DNA from: Microbaculum sp051390635
Lineage (GTDB): Bacteria; Pseudomonadota; Alphaproteobacteria; Rhizobiales; Tepidamorphaceae
Length of the DNA stretch: 64,000 bases
Reading direction: 5' to 3'
Assembly (NCBI RefSeq): GCF_051390635.1
Contig: NZ_JBPODT010000003.1
Location: forward strand, 558,001 to 622,000
In this document: piece by piece, positions 18,128 through 26,741 of the stretch
Layout of the letters: each line of letters opens with the position of its first letter
Position numbering within the stretch: position 1 is the stretch's first letter
Made by a program: the position numbers and the translations under genes
Notes under the pieces: model-generated
Told to the model about the DNA's origin: nothing
Databases searched by the model: none
Seen by the model: only the letters and a program-made list of their open reading frames with translations

Positions 18128-18949
18128 ATGAGCGAATCCCGGGGTTTGATGGCGGGCAAGCGTGGTCTCATCATGGGGATCGCCAACAACCGTTCGATCG
18201 CCTGGGGCATCGCCAAGGCGTGCGCGTCGGAAGGTGCGAGCCTGGCGCTGACCTACCAGGGCGAGGCGCTGAAGAAGCGGGTCGATCCGCTCAGCCAGGA
18301 GCTCGGCGCGACCGTGGTCGGCCATTGCGACGTCACCGACGAGGCCAGTCTCGATGCCGTTTTCGAGGAATGCCGCAAGCTCTGGGGCGGCCTCGATTTC
18401 CTGGTTCACGCCATCGCCTTCTCCGACAAGGAGCAGCTCGACGGCCGCTACGTCGACACCACCGCCGACAATTTCAACAGGACGATGTTCATCTCCTGCT
18501 ACTCCTTCACCTCGATCGCCCAGCGCGCCGAGAAGCTGATGGACGATGGCGGATCGATGCTGACCTTGACCTATTACGGCGCCGAGAAGGTGATGCCACA
18601 CTACAACGTCATGGGCGTCGCCAAGGCGGCGCTCGAGGCCAGCGTGCGCTATCTCGCCGTCGACCTCGGCGCCAGGAACATCCGTGTCAACGCCCTGTCC
18701 GCCGGCCCGATCAAGACGCTCGCCGCCTCGGGCATCGGCGACTTCCGCTATATTCTCAAGTGGAACGAATACAATGCGCCGCTGAAGCGCACCGTCACCA
18801 TCGACGAAGTCGGCCAGTCCGCCCTATATCTGTTGTCGGACATGGGCCGCGCGGTGACCGGCGAGGTCCATCACGTCGATTCCGGCTACCACGTCGTCGG
18901 CATGAAGTCGGTCGACGCCCCGGATATCTCGGTCGTCAAGGACGAGTAA
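18128..18949 (+). CDS. fabI: Enoyl-[acyl-carrier-protein] reductase (NADH)
   Basis: A 273-aa FabI: divergent SDR N-terminus GKRGLIMGIANNRSIAWGIA, HAIAFSDKEQLDGRYVDT, and the FabI active site with Tyr-x6-Lys (YNVMGVAK). RVNALSAGPIKTLAASGI matches the substrate loop of the family. It reduces trans-2-enoyl-ACP in the last step of fatty-acid elongation and is the triclosan target type. ATG 18128 was chosen because family members begin about ten residues before the GKRGLI strand. Four genes follow closely on the same strand (reductase, phosphatase, aroC, ribB). Confidence 0.93.
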   Translation: MSESRGLMAGKRGLIMGIANNRSIAWGIAKACASEGASLALTYQGEALKKRVDPLSQELGATVVGHCDVTDEASLDAVFEECRKLWGGLDFLVHAIAFSDKEQLDGRYVDTTADNFNRTMFISCYSFTSIAQRAEKLMDDGGSMLTLTYYGAEKVMPHYNVMGVAKAALEASVRYLAVDLGARNIRVNALSAGPIKTLAASGIGDFRYILKWNEYNAPLKRTVTIDEVGQSALYLLSDMGRAVTGEVHHVDSGYHVVGMKSVDAPDISVVKDE

Positions 18950-18953
18950 CGCC

Positions 18954-19955
18954 ATGACAACGAACCGCCTCGTCCGGCTGCGGAGCCGTCCCGTCGGGAT
19001 GGTCAGGCGCGACGATTTCGAGATCGTCGACGAGCCCGCGCGCGACGCGGGCGAGGGCGAGTTCCGCGTCAGGATCGAGTACGTGTCGCTCGATCCGGCC
19101 ATGCGCGGCTGGATCGCCGCCGGCAAGTCCTACGTGCCGCCCGTCGAGATCGGCGCGGTGATGCGCGGGTTCGCCGCCGGCCGCGTCGATCAGTCCAACC
19201 ATCCCGACTACAAGGTGGGCGATGCCGTCGCCGGCCTGCTCGGGGTGCAGCATTATGCGGTGTCGAAGGGCGAGCGCTGCTTCAAGGTCGATCCGACCAA
19301 GGCGCCGCTGCAGCGCTGGATCGGCGGCTTGGGCATGCCTGGCCAGACCGCCTATTTCGGCCTGCTCGAGGTCGGCAAGCCGAAGCCCGGCGAGACCGTC
19401 GTCGTTTCCGCGGCATCGGGCGCGGTCGGTTCGATCGTCGGCCAGATCGCCAAGATCGTCGGCTGCCGCGCCGTCGGGATCGCCGGCGGGCCCGAGAAAT
19501 GCCGCTACGTGGTCGAGGAGCTCGGCTTCGATGCCTGCGCCGACTACAAGGGCGGCAACCTGGCCGAGGAGTTGAAGGCGGCCTGCCCGGATGGCGTCGA
19601 CGTCTATTACGAGAACGTCGGCGGCGAGATCCTCGATACCGTGCTGCCGATGATGAACCTGTTCGGCCGCATCCCGGTCTGCGGGCTGATCTCGGCCTAT
19701 AACGCCACCGAACCGCAGCCCGGTCCGAAGAACCTGCGCTCGATCCTGGTCAACCGCCTGACGATGCGCGGCCTGATCGTCTTCGATTTCCAGGACAGGA
19801 TGGCCGAGGCCAACGAGAAGCTGGGGCAGTGGCACGCCGAAGGGCGGCTGAAGATGCGAGAGGACGTGCGCGAGGGCGGTATCGACGCCTTTCCGGACGT
19901 ACTCAACCTGCTCTACACCGGCGGCAATTTCGGAAAGCTGGTCCTCAAGCTGTGA
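18954..19955 (+). CDS. NADP-dependent medium-chain oxidoreductase (prostaglandin-reductase/CurA type)
   Basis: A 333-aa zinc-independent MDR protein. The N-terminus (NRLVRLRSRPVGMVRRDDFE, then SLDPAMRGWI) and the nucleotide-binding VVSAASGAVGSIVGQIAKI are typical of YncB/CurA/leukotriene-B4 dehydrogenase-like reductases. YYENVGGEILDTVLPMMN and GLISAYN are also family-typical. It probably reduces an alpha,beta-unsaturated ketone or aldehyde using NADPH. It begins five bases after fabI and its stop overlaps the next gene's GTG start (GTGA), so the three are an operon. Its placement between fabI and the phosphatase is unusual in my recollection of relatives. Confidence 0.9.
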   Translation: MTTNRLVRLRSRPVGMVRRDDFEIVDEPARDAGEGEFRVRIEYVSLDPAMRGWIAAGKSYVPPVEIGAVMRGFAAGRVDQSNHPDYKVGDAVAGLLGVQHYAVSKGERCFKVDPTKAPLQRWIGGLGMPGQTAYFGLLEVGKPKPGETVVVSAASGAVGSIVGQIAKIVGCRAVGIAGGPEKCRYVVEELGFDACADYKGGNLAEELKAACPDGVDVYYENVGGEILDTVLPMMNLFGRIPVCGLISAYNATEPQPGPKNLRSILVNRLTMRGLIVFDFQDRMAEANEKLGQWHAEGRLKMREDVREGGIDAFPDVLNLLYTGGNFGKLVLKL

Positions 19956-20554
19956 GTGAACTGAAAGCGTCTCTCTACCTGATCCGCCACGGCGAGACGG
20001 ACTGGAACGTCGAGGGCCGACTGCAGGGCACCAAGGATATCGATCTGAACGCCCGTGGTCGCGCCCAGGCAGCCCGCAATGGTGCGGTGCTCGCCGGGCT
20101 GCTGGAGACCGACGGGCTTGCGGAGGCCGATGTCGACTGGGTGGCGAGCCCGCTCAGGCGCGCCCGCGACACCATGGAGATTCTCCGCCGGGAGATGGGC
20201 CTCGATCCCGCAGGCTATCGCGCGGATCCGGCCCTGCGCGAGGTGTCCTTCGGCGAATGGGAGGGCGAGACCCTGAAGGAAGTGAAGGTCCGCGACCCGG
20301 AAGGCCACGCCGCCCGCAAGGCCGACAAGTGGGCCTATGTGCCCGCCGGCGGCGAGAGCTACGAGATGCTGTCGGCGCGCATACGGCCGTGGCTCTGCGG
20401 CCTGAACCGCGACACCGTCTGCGTCGCCCACGGCGGCATCACGCGTGTTGTAAGGGGCATGCTGGAGGGTATCCCGAGCACAGAGATTCCGGTCACCCTC
20501 ATCCCGCAGGACAAGATCTACGTCTGGCGCGGCGGCCGGGCGGAGTGGATCTGA
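19952..20554 (+). CDS. Histidine phosphatase family protein
   Basis: A 200-aa phosphoglycerate-mutase-like phosphatase with the catalytic RHGE motif in YLIRHGETDWNVEGRLQG, and the second conserved arginine/histidine set in SPLRRARDTME and VCVAHGGITRVVRGML. The enzyme forms a phosphohistidine intermediate; the substrate is not predictable. Start GTG 19952 overlaps the preceding stop (GTGA), giving translational coupling; an upstream extension of this frame lies inside the reductase gene and is rejected. aroC follows after 74 bases. Confidence 0.9.
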   Translation: MSELKASLYLIRHGETDWNVEGRLQGTKDIDLNARGRAQAARNGAVLAGLLETDGLAEADVDWVASPLRRARDTMEILRREMGLDPAGYRADPALREVSFGEWEGETLKEVKVRDPEGHAARKADKWAYVPAGGESYEMLSARIRPWLCGLNRDTVCVAHGGITRVVRGMLEGIPSTEIPVTLIPQDKIYVWRGGRAEWI

Positions 20555-20628
20555 GCCGTGACCGGGTCGTTTGACGCCGCTGCGGCCGCCTTCTAGAACG
20601 TTTCGGCCACTTTCGGACCGCTTTGGCA

Positions 20629-21717
20629 ATGTCACACAATACGTTCGGCCATCTCTTCCGCGTTACCACCTGGGGCGAAAGCCACGGGCCGGCGATCGGC
20701 TGCGTGGTCGATGGCTGCCCGCCGCGGATTCCGCTGAGCGAGGCCGATATCCAGCCGTGGCTGGACAAGCGCCGGCCCGGCCAGTCGAAATACACGACCC
20801 AGCGCCGCGAACCCGACGCGGTGAAGATCCTGTCGGGCGTCTTCACCGATGCCGACGGCGAGCAGGTGACGACCGGCACGCCGATCTCGCTGATGATCGA
20901 GAATGTCGATCAGCGCTCCAAGGACTATTCGGCGATCGCCGAGAGCTACCGGCCCGGCCACGCCGATTTCACCTACGAGGCGAAGTACGGCATCCGCGAT
21001 CCGCGCGGCGGCGGCCGGTCTTCGGCCCGCGAGACCGCGATGCGGGTCGCCGCCGGCGCCGTTGCGCGCAAGGTCGTGCCGGGGCTGACGGTGCGCGGCG
21101 CGCTGGTGCAGGTCGGGCCCCATGCCATCGATCGCGCGCGCTGGGACTGGGACGAGGTCGACAACAACGATTTCTTCTGCCCCGACGCTGGGACCGCCGC
21201 GATCTGGGCCGACTATCTCGACGCCGTCCGCAAGGCGGGGTCCTCGACCGGCGCGGTGATCGAGGTCGTCGCCGAGGGCCTGCCGTCCGGCCTAGGCGCG
21301 CCGATCTATGCCAAGCTGGACCAGGACATCGCCTCCGCGCTGATGTCGATCAACGCGGTGAAGGGCGTCGAGATCGGCGCGGGCTTCGCCGCCGCCGCGC
21401 TGTCAGGCGAGGAGAACGCCGACGAGATGCGGATGGGCAACGACGGATCGGTCCGCTTCATGTCCAACAACGCCGGCGGGATACTGGGTGGCATCGCGAC
21501 GGGCCAGCCCGTCGTCGCCCGCTTCGCGGTCAAGCCGACCTCGTCGATCCTGACCCCGCGCCGGACCGTGACCCGCTCGGGCGCGAACGCCGAGATTTCC
21601 ACCAAGGGCCGCCATGACCCGTGCGTCGGCATCCGCGCCGTGCCTGTCGGCGAGGCGATGCTGGCCATAACGATTGCCGACCACTATCTGCGTCACAGGG
21701 CGCAGGTCGGCGCCTGA
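20629..21717 (+). CDS. aroC: Chorismate synthase
   Basis: A 362-aa chorismate synthase, the expected length. N-terminal FGHLFRVTTWGESHGPAIGC is the family signature 1; RGGGRSSARETAMRVAAGAV and the C-terminal PRRTVTRSGANAEISTKGRH are also diagnostic. It converts EPSP to chorismate with reduced FMN, the last shared step of aromatic amino-acid synthesis. I start at ATG 20629 (MSHNTFG) rather than TTG 20623, since homologues begin there. The neighbouring ribB makes a flavin precursor, a conserved pairing in alphaproteobacteria. Confidence 0.96.
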   Translation: MSHNTFGHLFRVTTWGESHGPAIGCVVDGCPPRIPLSEADIQPWLDKRRPGQSKYTTQRREPDAVKILSGVFTDADGEQVTTGTPISLMIENVDQRSKDYSAIAESYRPGHADFTYEAKYGIRDPRGGGRSSARETAMRVAAGAVARKVVPGLTVRGALVQVGPHAIDRARWDWDEVDNNDFFCPDAGTAAIWADYLDAVRKAGSSTGAVIEVVAEGLPSGLGAPIYAKLDQDIASALMSINAVKGVEIGAGFAAAALSGEENADEMRMGNDGSVRFMSNNAGGILGGIATGQPVVARFAVKPTSSILTPRRTVTRSGANAEISTKGRHDPCVGIRAVPVGEAMLAITIADHYLRHRAQVGA

Positions 21718-21733
21718 GTTTCGAGGAGCCTCA

Positions 21734-22840
21734 ATGACAGAAGACATGCGCCGCGTCGCCGAAGCGATCCGTGCCATCGAGCATGGCGAGATCGTCGTCG
21801 TTACCGACGACAACGACCGCGAGAACGAGGGCGATCTGATCATCGCCGCCTCGCACGCCACGGCCGAGAAGATGGCCTTCATCGTGCGCCATACCTCCGG
21901 CATCGTCTGCACCCCGATGACGCGGGAGGACGCCCGGCGGCTGCGGCTCGATCCGATGGTCTCCGACAACGACGCCCCGCACGGCACCGCTTTCACCGTC
22001 TCGGTCGACTACCGCTTCGGCACCACCACCGGCATTTCGGCGGAAGACCGCTGCGCCACGGTCCGGGCGCTGGCCAACTCGAATGCCGGCGCCGGCGATT
22101 TCGTTCGGCCCGGCCACATCTTCCCGCTGATCGCCAAGGAAGGCGGCGTGCTGATGCGCTCGGGCCATACCGAGGCGGCGGTCGATCTGTGCCGGCTCGC
22201 CGGGCTTCCGGCGGTCGGCGTCATCTGCGAACTCGTCAACGATGACGGCTCGGTGACCCGCGGCGAGCAGGTCTCCGCCTTCGCCGAGACGCATGGCCTG
22301 AAGCTGGTCTCCGTCGCCGACCTGATCTCCTACCGCCAGCGCCAGGAGCGGCTGGTCGAGCGCATCGAGGAGGTCCATATCGACACCTTCGCGGGCCCGG
22401 CAACGGCGATCACCTATGCGACGCCGTGGGATCCGATGCAGCATCTGGCCGTGGTCTTCGGCGATATCCGGGACGGCCGCAGCGTTCCCGTGCGCCTGCA
22501 TCTGGAAACGGTGCTCGACGACGTGTTCGGTGCCCACTCCCAGTTCGATGGCATGGTCAAGCACATCGCCGAAGGGGGCAGGGGCGTCGTCGTCTACCTG
22601 CGCGAGGGATCGGTCGGCGTCGCCCGCGGCCGCAGCCTGCGATCCCGCCACGAGGACGAGGCGCACGCGACCGCCCAGTCCCGCGAGGAGCAGTGGCTTG
22701 AAGTCGGGCTCGGCGCGCAGATCCTGCGCGATCTCGGCATCTCCACCATTCGCCTGGTCACTACCACCCGCGCCCGCCACTATGTCGGCCTCGGCGGCTT
22801 CGGTATCGAGATCGAGGACACCGAGATCTACGAGGGGTAG
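21734..22840 (+). CDS. ribB: 3,4-dihydroxy-2-butanone-4-phosphate synthase with degenerate GTP cyclohydrolase II domain
   Basis: A 368-aa protein in RibBA format. The N-terminal DHBP synthase domain (about residues 1-205) has the acidic metal site DDNDRENEGDLIIAA, HTSGIVC and RSGHTEAAVDLCRLAG, so ribulose-5-phosphate to DHBP activity is expected. The C-terminal part aligns with GTP cyclohydrolase II but has RLHLETVLDDVFGAHSQFD where the true enzyme has the three zinc cysteines (RVHSECLTGD..C.C). It therefore probably lacks cyclohydrolase activity, as known for many alphaproteobacterial versions. ATG 21734 follows CGAGGAGCC. It ends the fabI-aroC gene row. Confidence 0.93.
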   Translation: MTEDMRRVAEAIRAIEHGEIVVVTDDNDRENEGDLIIAASHATAEKMAFIVRHTSGIVCTPMTREDARRLRLDPMVSDNDAPHGTAFTVSVDYRFGTTTGISAEDRCATVRALANSNAGAGDFVRPGHIFPLIAKEGGVLMRSGHTEAAVDLCRLAGLPAVGVICELVNDDGSVTRGEQVSAFAETHGLKLVSVADLISYRQRQERLVERIEEVHIDTFAGPATAITYATPWDPMQHLAVVFGDIRDGRSVPVRLHLETVLDDVFGAHSQFDGMVKHIAEGGRGVVVYLREGSVGVARGRSLRSRHEDEAHATAQSREEQWLEVGLGAQILRDLGISTIRLVTTTRARHYVGLGGFGIEIEDTEIYEG

Positions 22841-22850
22841 GGTCGCGCCC

Positions 22851-23318
22851 CTAAACGGGCAGCGCCGTCGTGCGCTTGACCTCGCGCAGCGCCAGCGTCG
22901 AATTCACCCGCACGACGCCGGGCAGGCGGGTGAGGATGTCCGTGTGGATCCGCTCGAGGTCGGCGGCGTCGCGATAGACGACGCGGACCAGAAAGTCCGA
23001 CTGGCCGGCGAGCAGGTGGCACTCGGGAATCTCCGGTACGGTCCTGACCGCGGCCTCGAAGGCATCGAGCGCCTGCCGGCCCTGCTGGTCCAGCGTGATG
23101 AACACGAAGGCCGTCCCGGGCAGGCCGCAGGCCTTCTGGTCCAGGATCATCGCATAGCCGGCGACGAGGCCGGAGTCCTCGAGAAGGCGCACCCGTCGCA
23201 GGCAGGCGGACGGCGACAAGCCGACCCGCTCGGCCAATTCCGCGTTGGTCAGCCGGCCGTTCTCTTGGAGGACGCGCAGGATCGCACGGTCGCGGGCATC
23301 GAGCTCGATCATTGGCAT
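22851..23318 (-). CDS. Lrp/AsnC-family transcriptional regulator
   Basis: A 155-aa regulator: an N-terminal winged helix-turn-helix (DARDRAILRVLQENGRLTNA, then LAERVGLSPSACLRRVRLLE) and a C-terminal RAM/AsnC ligand domain (residues about 70-150, including ECHLLAGQSDFLVRVVYRD). ATG 23318 is taken as the start since MIELDARD directly precedes the HTH; the frame is open further upstream without support. It diverges from ald across 180 bases containing a palindrome, so it is likely the alanine-responsive regulator of ald and perhaps of itself. Confidence 0.92.
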   Translation of the reverse strand: MPMIELDARDRAILRVLQENGRLTNAELAERVGLSPSACLRRVRLLEDSGLVAGYAMILDQKACGLPGTAFVFITLDQQGRQALDAFEAAVRTVPEIPECHLLAGQSDFLVRVVYRDAADLERIHTDILTRLPGVVRVNSTLALREVKRTTALPV

Positions 23319-23376
23319 ATTATTCGAGCCTTCTCTGTAAGCGTGGCGGAACGTTGCGCAAAATAAACAATCCACG

Positions 23377-23394
23377 GGTGATATTTCAATCACC
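23377..23394. promoter_or_regulatory. Palindromic operator candidate between lrp-type gene and ald
   Basis: A perfect 6-bp inverted repeat, GGTGAT and ATCACC separated by ATTTCA, lies centrally in the divergent intergenic region (23319-23498). An AT-rich GCAAAATAAACAATCC stretch precedes it. Lrp/AsnC regulators bind imperfect palindromes with AT-rich centres near their target genes. Assignment to this regulator is inference from position. Confidence 0.45.
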
Positions 23395-23498
23395 TTGCGT
23401 ACCGCCCGTGGCATGCTTTTCTCAATAGCGACGGACAGGCCGCGCGCCCGGTGGGCCGTGAGCTGGCGTCGTGACAACCTGTTCCGGGAGAATCCGCA

Positions 23499-24617
23499 AT
23501 GCTGGTCGGTGTGCCGAAGGAGATAAAGAACCACGAGTATCGCGTGGGTCTCGTTCCCTCGTCCGTTCGCGAGCTCGTTCATCATGGTCACGACGTCATC
23601 GTCGAGGCCGGTGCCGGCGTCGGCGCCGGCCAGTCCGACGAGGACTATGTCGCCGCGGGCGGAACGATCGTCGGTGCCGCCGACGAGATCTTCGCCAGGG
23701 CCGACATGATCGTGAAGGTGAAGGAGCCGCTGGCCGTCGAGCGCAAGAAGCTGCGACCCGGCCAGATCCTGTTCACCTATCTGCATCTGGCGCCCGATGT
23801 CGAGCAGACCGAAGACCTGATCGCGTCCGGCGCGATCTGCATCGCCTACGAGACCGTGACCAGCCCGAACCGCACCCTGCCGCTGCTGACCCCGATGTCG
23901 GAGGTCGCCGGCCGCATGTCGGTGCAGGTCGGCGCCCGCTGTCTGGAGAAGGAGGCCGGCGGCCGCGGCGTCCTGCTCGGCGGTGTGCCCGGCGTGCCGG
24001 CGGGCGACGTGGTGATCCTCGGCGGCGGCGTCGCCGGCACCAACGCCGCGCTGATCGCGCTCGGCATGGGCGCGACGGTGACCGTGGTCGACCGCTCCGC
24101 CGACGTGCTGCGCCGTCTGGTCGCCGAGTTCGGCACCTCGATCCGCACCATGTTCTCCACCCGCGACGCCATCGAGACGCTGGTCACCGGCGCCGACCTG
24201 GTGATCGGCACGGTGCTGGTGCCCGGCGCCGAGGCGCCGAAGCTGGTGACCCGCGAGATGGTCGCCGGCATGAAGACCGGCTCGGTCATCGTCGATGTCG
24301 CGATAGACCAGGGCGGCTGCTGCGAGACCAGCCGGCCGACCACGCATTCCGAGCCGACCTACGTGGTCGACGGCGTGGTGCACTATTGCGTCACCAACAT
24401 GCCGGGCGCGCTCGCGCGCACCTCGACCTTCGCGCTCAACAACGTGACGCTGCCCTTCGCGCTCGCCATCGCCGACAAGGGCTACCGGGTCGCGCTGGCG
24501 GAGGATCAGTACCTGCGCGACGGCCTCAACGTCATCGAGGGCATGGTGACCTGCAAGCCGGTCGCCGATGCCCAAGGCCGCGAATACGTGAAGCCGGAAG
24601 CCGCGCTGAAGCTCTGA
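23499..24617 (+). CDS. ald: Alanine dehydrogenase
   Basis: A 372-aa Ald: starts MLVGVPKEIKNHEYRVGL, with the substrate lysine in VKVKEPLAVE, HLAPDVEQTEDL, the NAD fold VVILGGGVAGTNAALIALGMGA, and the catalytic region YCVTNMPGALARTSTFALNN. It interconverts alanine and pyruvate plus ammonium with NAD. Gene length matches the family. It is transcribed divergently from the Lrp-type regulator and ends before a rho-independent terminator, so it is a single-gene transcription unit. Confidence 0.96.
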   Translation: MLVGVPKEIKNHEYRVGLVPSSVRELVHHGHDVIVEAGAGVGAGQSDEDYVAAGGTIVGAADEIFARADMIVKVKEPLAVERKKLRPGQILFTYLHLAPDVEQTEDLIASGAICIAYETVTSPNRTLPLLTPMSEVAGRMSVQVGARCLEKEAGGRGVLLGGVPGVPAGDVVILGGGVAGTNAALIALGMGATVTVVDRSADVLRRLVAEFGTSIRTMFSTRDAIETLVTGADLVIGTVLVPGAEAPKLVTREMVAGMKTGSVIVDVAIDQGGCCETSRPTTHSEPTYVVDGVVHYCVTNMPGALARTSTFALNNVTLPFALAIADKGYRVALAEDQYLRDGLNVIEGMVTCKPVADAQGREYVKPEAALKL

Positions 24618-24642
24618 CGGGCTTTTTAAGCGCGGCGATCCG

Positions 24643-24672
24643 AAGGGCGGCCGACAGGGCCGCCCTTTTCTT
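24643..24672 (+). terminator. Rho-independent terminator after ald
   Basis: AAGGGCGGCC and GGCCGCCCTT form a perfect 10-bp stem with a five-base GACAG loop, followed by TTTTCTT on the plus strand, 25 bases after the ald stop. The opposite strand lacks a T-run after the hairpin, so it should serve ald rather than the convergent VWA gene. Confidence 0.85.
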
Positions 24673-24680
24673 AAGTGCGA

Positions 24681-26741
24681 TCAGTTCCGGTCGAGCGTCT
24701 TGGCCAGCCGCACGAGGCCGACGAATTCGCTGCGATAGCCGAACGGATCGGCGCCGCGCGCGCCGGCCGCCAGGTCGGCGATCGCGTCGTAGCCGTAGTC
24801 GTCGACGAACCGGTCGTGGCGTAGCGTCTGGCCGAAGGCCGCGACGCTCGCCGCGAAGCGATAGTCGTCGGACAGCGCATCGATCGAGTCGTGCTCCATC
24901 GCCGTCGTTACCGGCACGGTGATCCGTGTGGAGGTATCTTCGTCCGGCAGCTTGTAGCGCAGCTTCAGGAACGCGTACTCGCCGGAGGTGTCGCCGGACG
25001 TGTCGGGCGAGGCGGTCGTCGCCGCGTCCGGGCCGGTCTCGCCGGCCGGGCCATAGCGCAGGTCGTCGACGAGCTGGGCCGGGCTGCCCGTTGGCGTGAT
25101 CTCGTAGATCGCCGTCACCGTATGACCCGATCCGATGTCGCCGGCGTCGATCCGGTCGTTGTTGAAGTCCTGGGTGGCGAGCGCCCGGGTCTCGTAGCCG
25201 ATCAGCCGGTACTCGCTGACGGTCGACGGATTGAACTCGATCTGCACCTTGACGTCCTTGGCGACGGTGAACAGTGCCGCCCCGGCTTCCTCGACCAGCA
25301 CCTTCCGCGCCTCGTTGAGCGTGTCGATATAGGCAGCTACGCCGTTGCCGTTCTGCGCCAGCGCCTGCATCAGGCTGTCCTGGTAGTTGCCCTGGCCGAA
25401 CCCGAGCACCGACAGGAAGATGCCGCTCTTGCGCTTCTGCGCGATGAAGGTCTTCAGCGCCTCGGGGTCGGACAGGCCGACATTGAAATCGCCGTCGGTG
25501 GCCAGAAGCACGCGATTGACGCTGCCCTCGCGCCTGGCCACTTCGGCCAGCCTGTAGGCCGCCTCGATACCGGCCGCGCCGGCCGTCGAGCCGCCCGGTT
25601 GCAGCGTGTCGATGGCGTCGAGGATCTTGGTCTTTTCGCTCGCGCGCGTCGGTTCCAGCACCGTCCCGGCCTCGCCGGCATAGGTGACGATCGACACGGT
25701 GTCGTTGGCCCCGAGCTGGTCGAGCAGCATGCGGAAGGCGGTCTTGAGCAGCGGCAGCTTGTCCGGCGCGTTCATCGAGCCCGATACGTCGATCAGGAAC
25801 ACCAGGTTGGTGGCCGGCCGCGCCGTCGGCACGACGTCATAGGCCTTCAGCCCGATATGCAGGAGCTTGGTGTTCGCGTTCCAGGGCGAGGGATAGACGG
25901 CGACGTTGGTCGAAAACGGCGTCTGCGCGTCGGCCGGCAGCGGATAGTCGTAGGGGAAGTAGTTGATCATTTCCTCGACCCGCACCGCGTCGCGCGGCGG
26001 CATCCGTCCCTCGTTCAGCATGCGCCGCACGAACGAATAGGCTGCCGTGTCGACGTCGACGGAGAAGGTCGAGACCGGCTCGGCCTTGACCGATTTCACC
26101 GGATTGGACTCGAAGGCCGTGAAGCTGTCGCGCGCGGTGTCCGGCGCGGCGATCACCTGGTCCGCCGGTGCATGCGGCAGGATGCCGGGTGTCCGCTTCT
26201 CGGCCTGCACCGATCCGCCGACGGGAGCCGGTTTGCCGGCGAGAGCCGGGTGGGCCGCTTCGTTCGCGGTGACGGCCCGCAGCTGCCCTGGTTCCGGGGC
26301 GGGAACGCCGACATCGGCGAGCCGGTCGGTCCTGTCCGGCACCGGCGGCGGGCTCGGCTGCCCGACGGTCGACTCCGACTTGCGTTCCGAGACCCTACCC
26401 CCGGCGTCGCGGTCTCCGCTCACGATCGTGCTCGGTTGCGACGGGGTGAAGGGATAATTTTCGAATACCTGATAGGCGAGCAGCGCCGCTGCCGGCAGGA
26501 TCAGTAGCGAGGCCGCGACGGGCGCGGAAATGCGGGTGTGGTCCATGAGCCATCTCCAAGGGTTGCTCCAAGCCCCACCCTTGAGACGACGCCTGTCGCC
26601 CGCGCCTTGGTGCTCGCGCGATTTTTCGTCCGCACTCGAAGCGTCGAATGCGGCAAGACCGGCCTGAAGCGCTGCCGAACGGGCGTCCGCCGACGGCTCC
26701 GGCACGGTCACGTGTTTCAGCTTGTCGAGGTCGTCGGTCAT
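24681..26741 (-). CDS. Membrane-anchored VWA-domain protein coupled to ECF sigma factor
   Basis: A 686-aa protein with a cytoplasmic N-terminus of about 70 residues, one transmembrane helix (ISAPVAASLLILPAAALLAYQV), a proline-rich linker, a VWA_3/YfbK-type N-terminal domain (TFSVDVDTAAYSFVRRML, EEMINYFPYDYP), a VWA domain with MIDAS motif FLIDVSGSMN near residue 317, and a C-terminal YfbK-like domain. ATG 26741 overlaps the sigma-factor stop (ATGA), so the two proteins are made in step. The short cytoplasmic head sits where an anti-sigma factor would normally be encoded; a signal-transducing role is inference. Confidence 0.88.
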   Translation of the reverse strand: MTDDLDKLKHVTVPEPSADARSAALQAGLAAFDASSADEKSREHQGAGDRRRLKGGAWSNPWRWLMDHTRISAPVAASLLILPAAALLAYQVFENYPFTPSQPSTIVSGDRDAGGRVSERKSESTVGQPSPPPVPDRTDRLADVGVPAPEPGQLRAVTANEAAHPALAGKPAPVGGSVQAEKRTPGILPHAPADQVIAAPDTARDSFTAFESNPVKSVKAEPVSTFSVDVDTAAYSFVRRMLNEGRMPPRDAVRVEEMINYFPYDYPLPADAQTPFSTNVAVYPSPWNANTKLLHIGLKAYDVVPTARPATNLVFLIDVSGSMNAPDKLPLLKTAFRMLLDQLGANDTVSIVTYAGEAGTVLEPTRASEKTKILDAIDTLQPGGSTAGAAGIEAAYRLAEVARREGSVNRVLLATDGDFNVGLSDPEALKTFIAQKRKSGIFLSVLGFGQGNYQDSLMQALAQNGNGVAAYIDTLNEARKVLVEEAGAALFTVAKDVKVQIEFNPSTVSEYRLIGYETRALATQDFNNDRIDAGDIGSGHTVTAIYEITPTGSPAQLVDDLRYGPAGETGPDAATTASPDTSGDTSGEYAFLKLRYKLPDEDTSTRITVPVTTAMEHDSIDALSDDYRFAASVAAFGQTLRHDRFVDDYGYDAIADLAAGARGADPFGYRSEFVGLVRLAKTLDRN

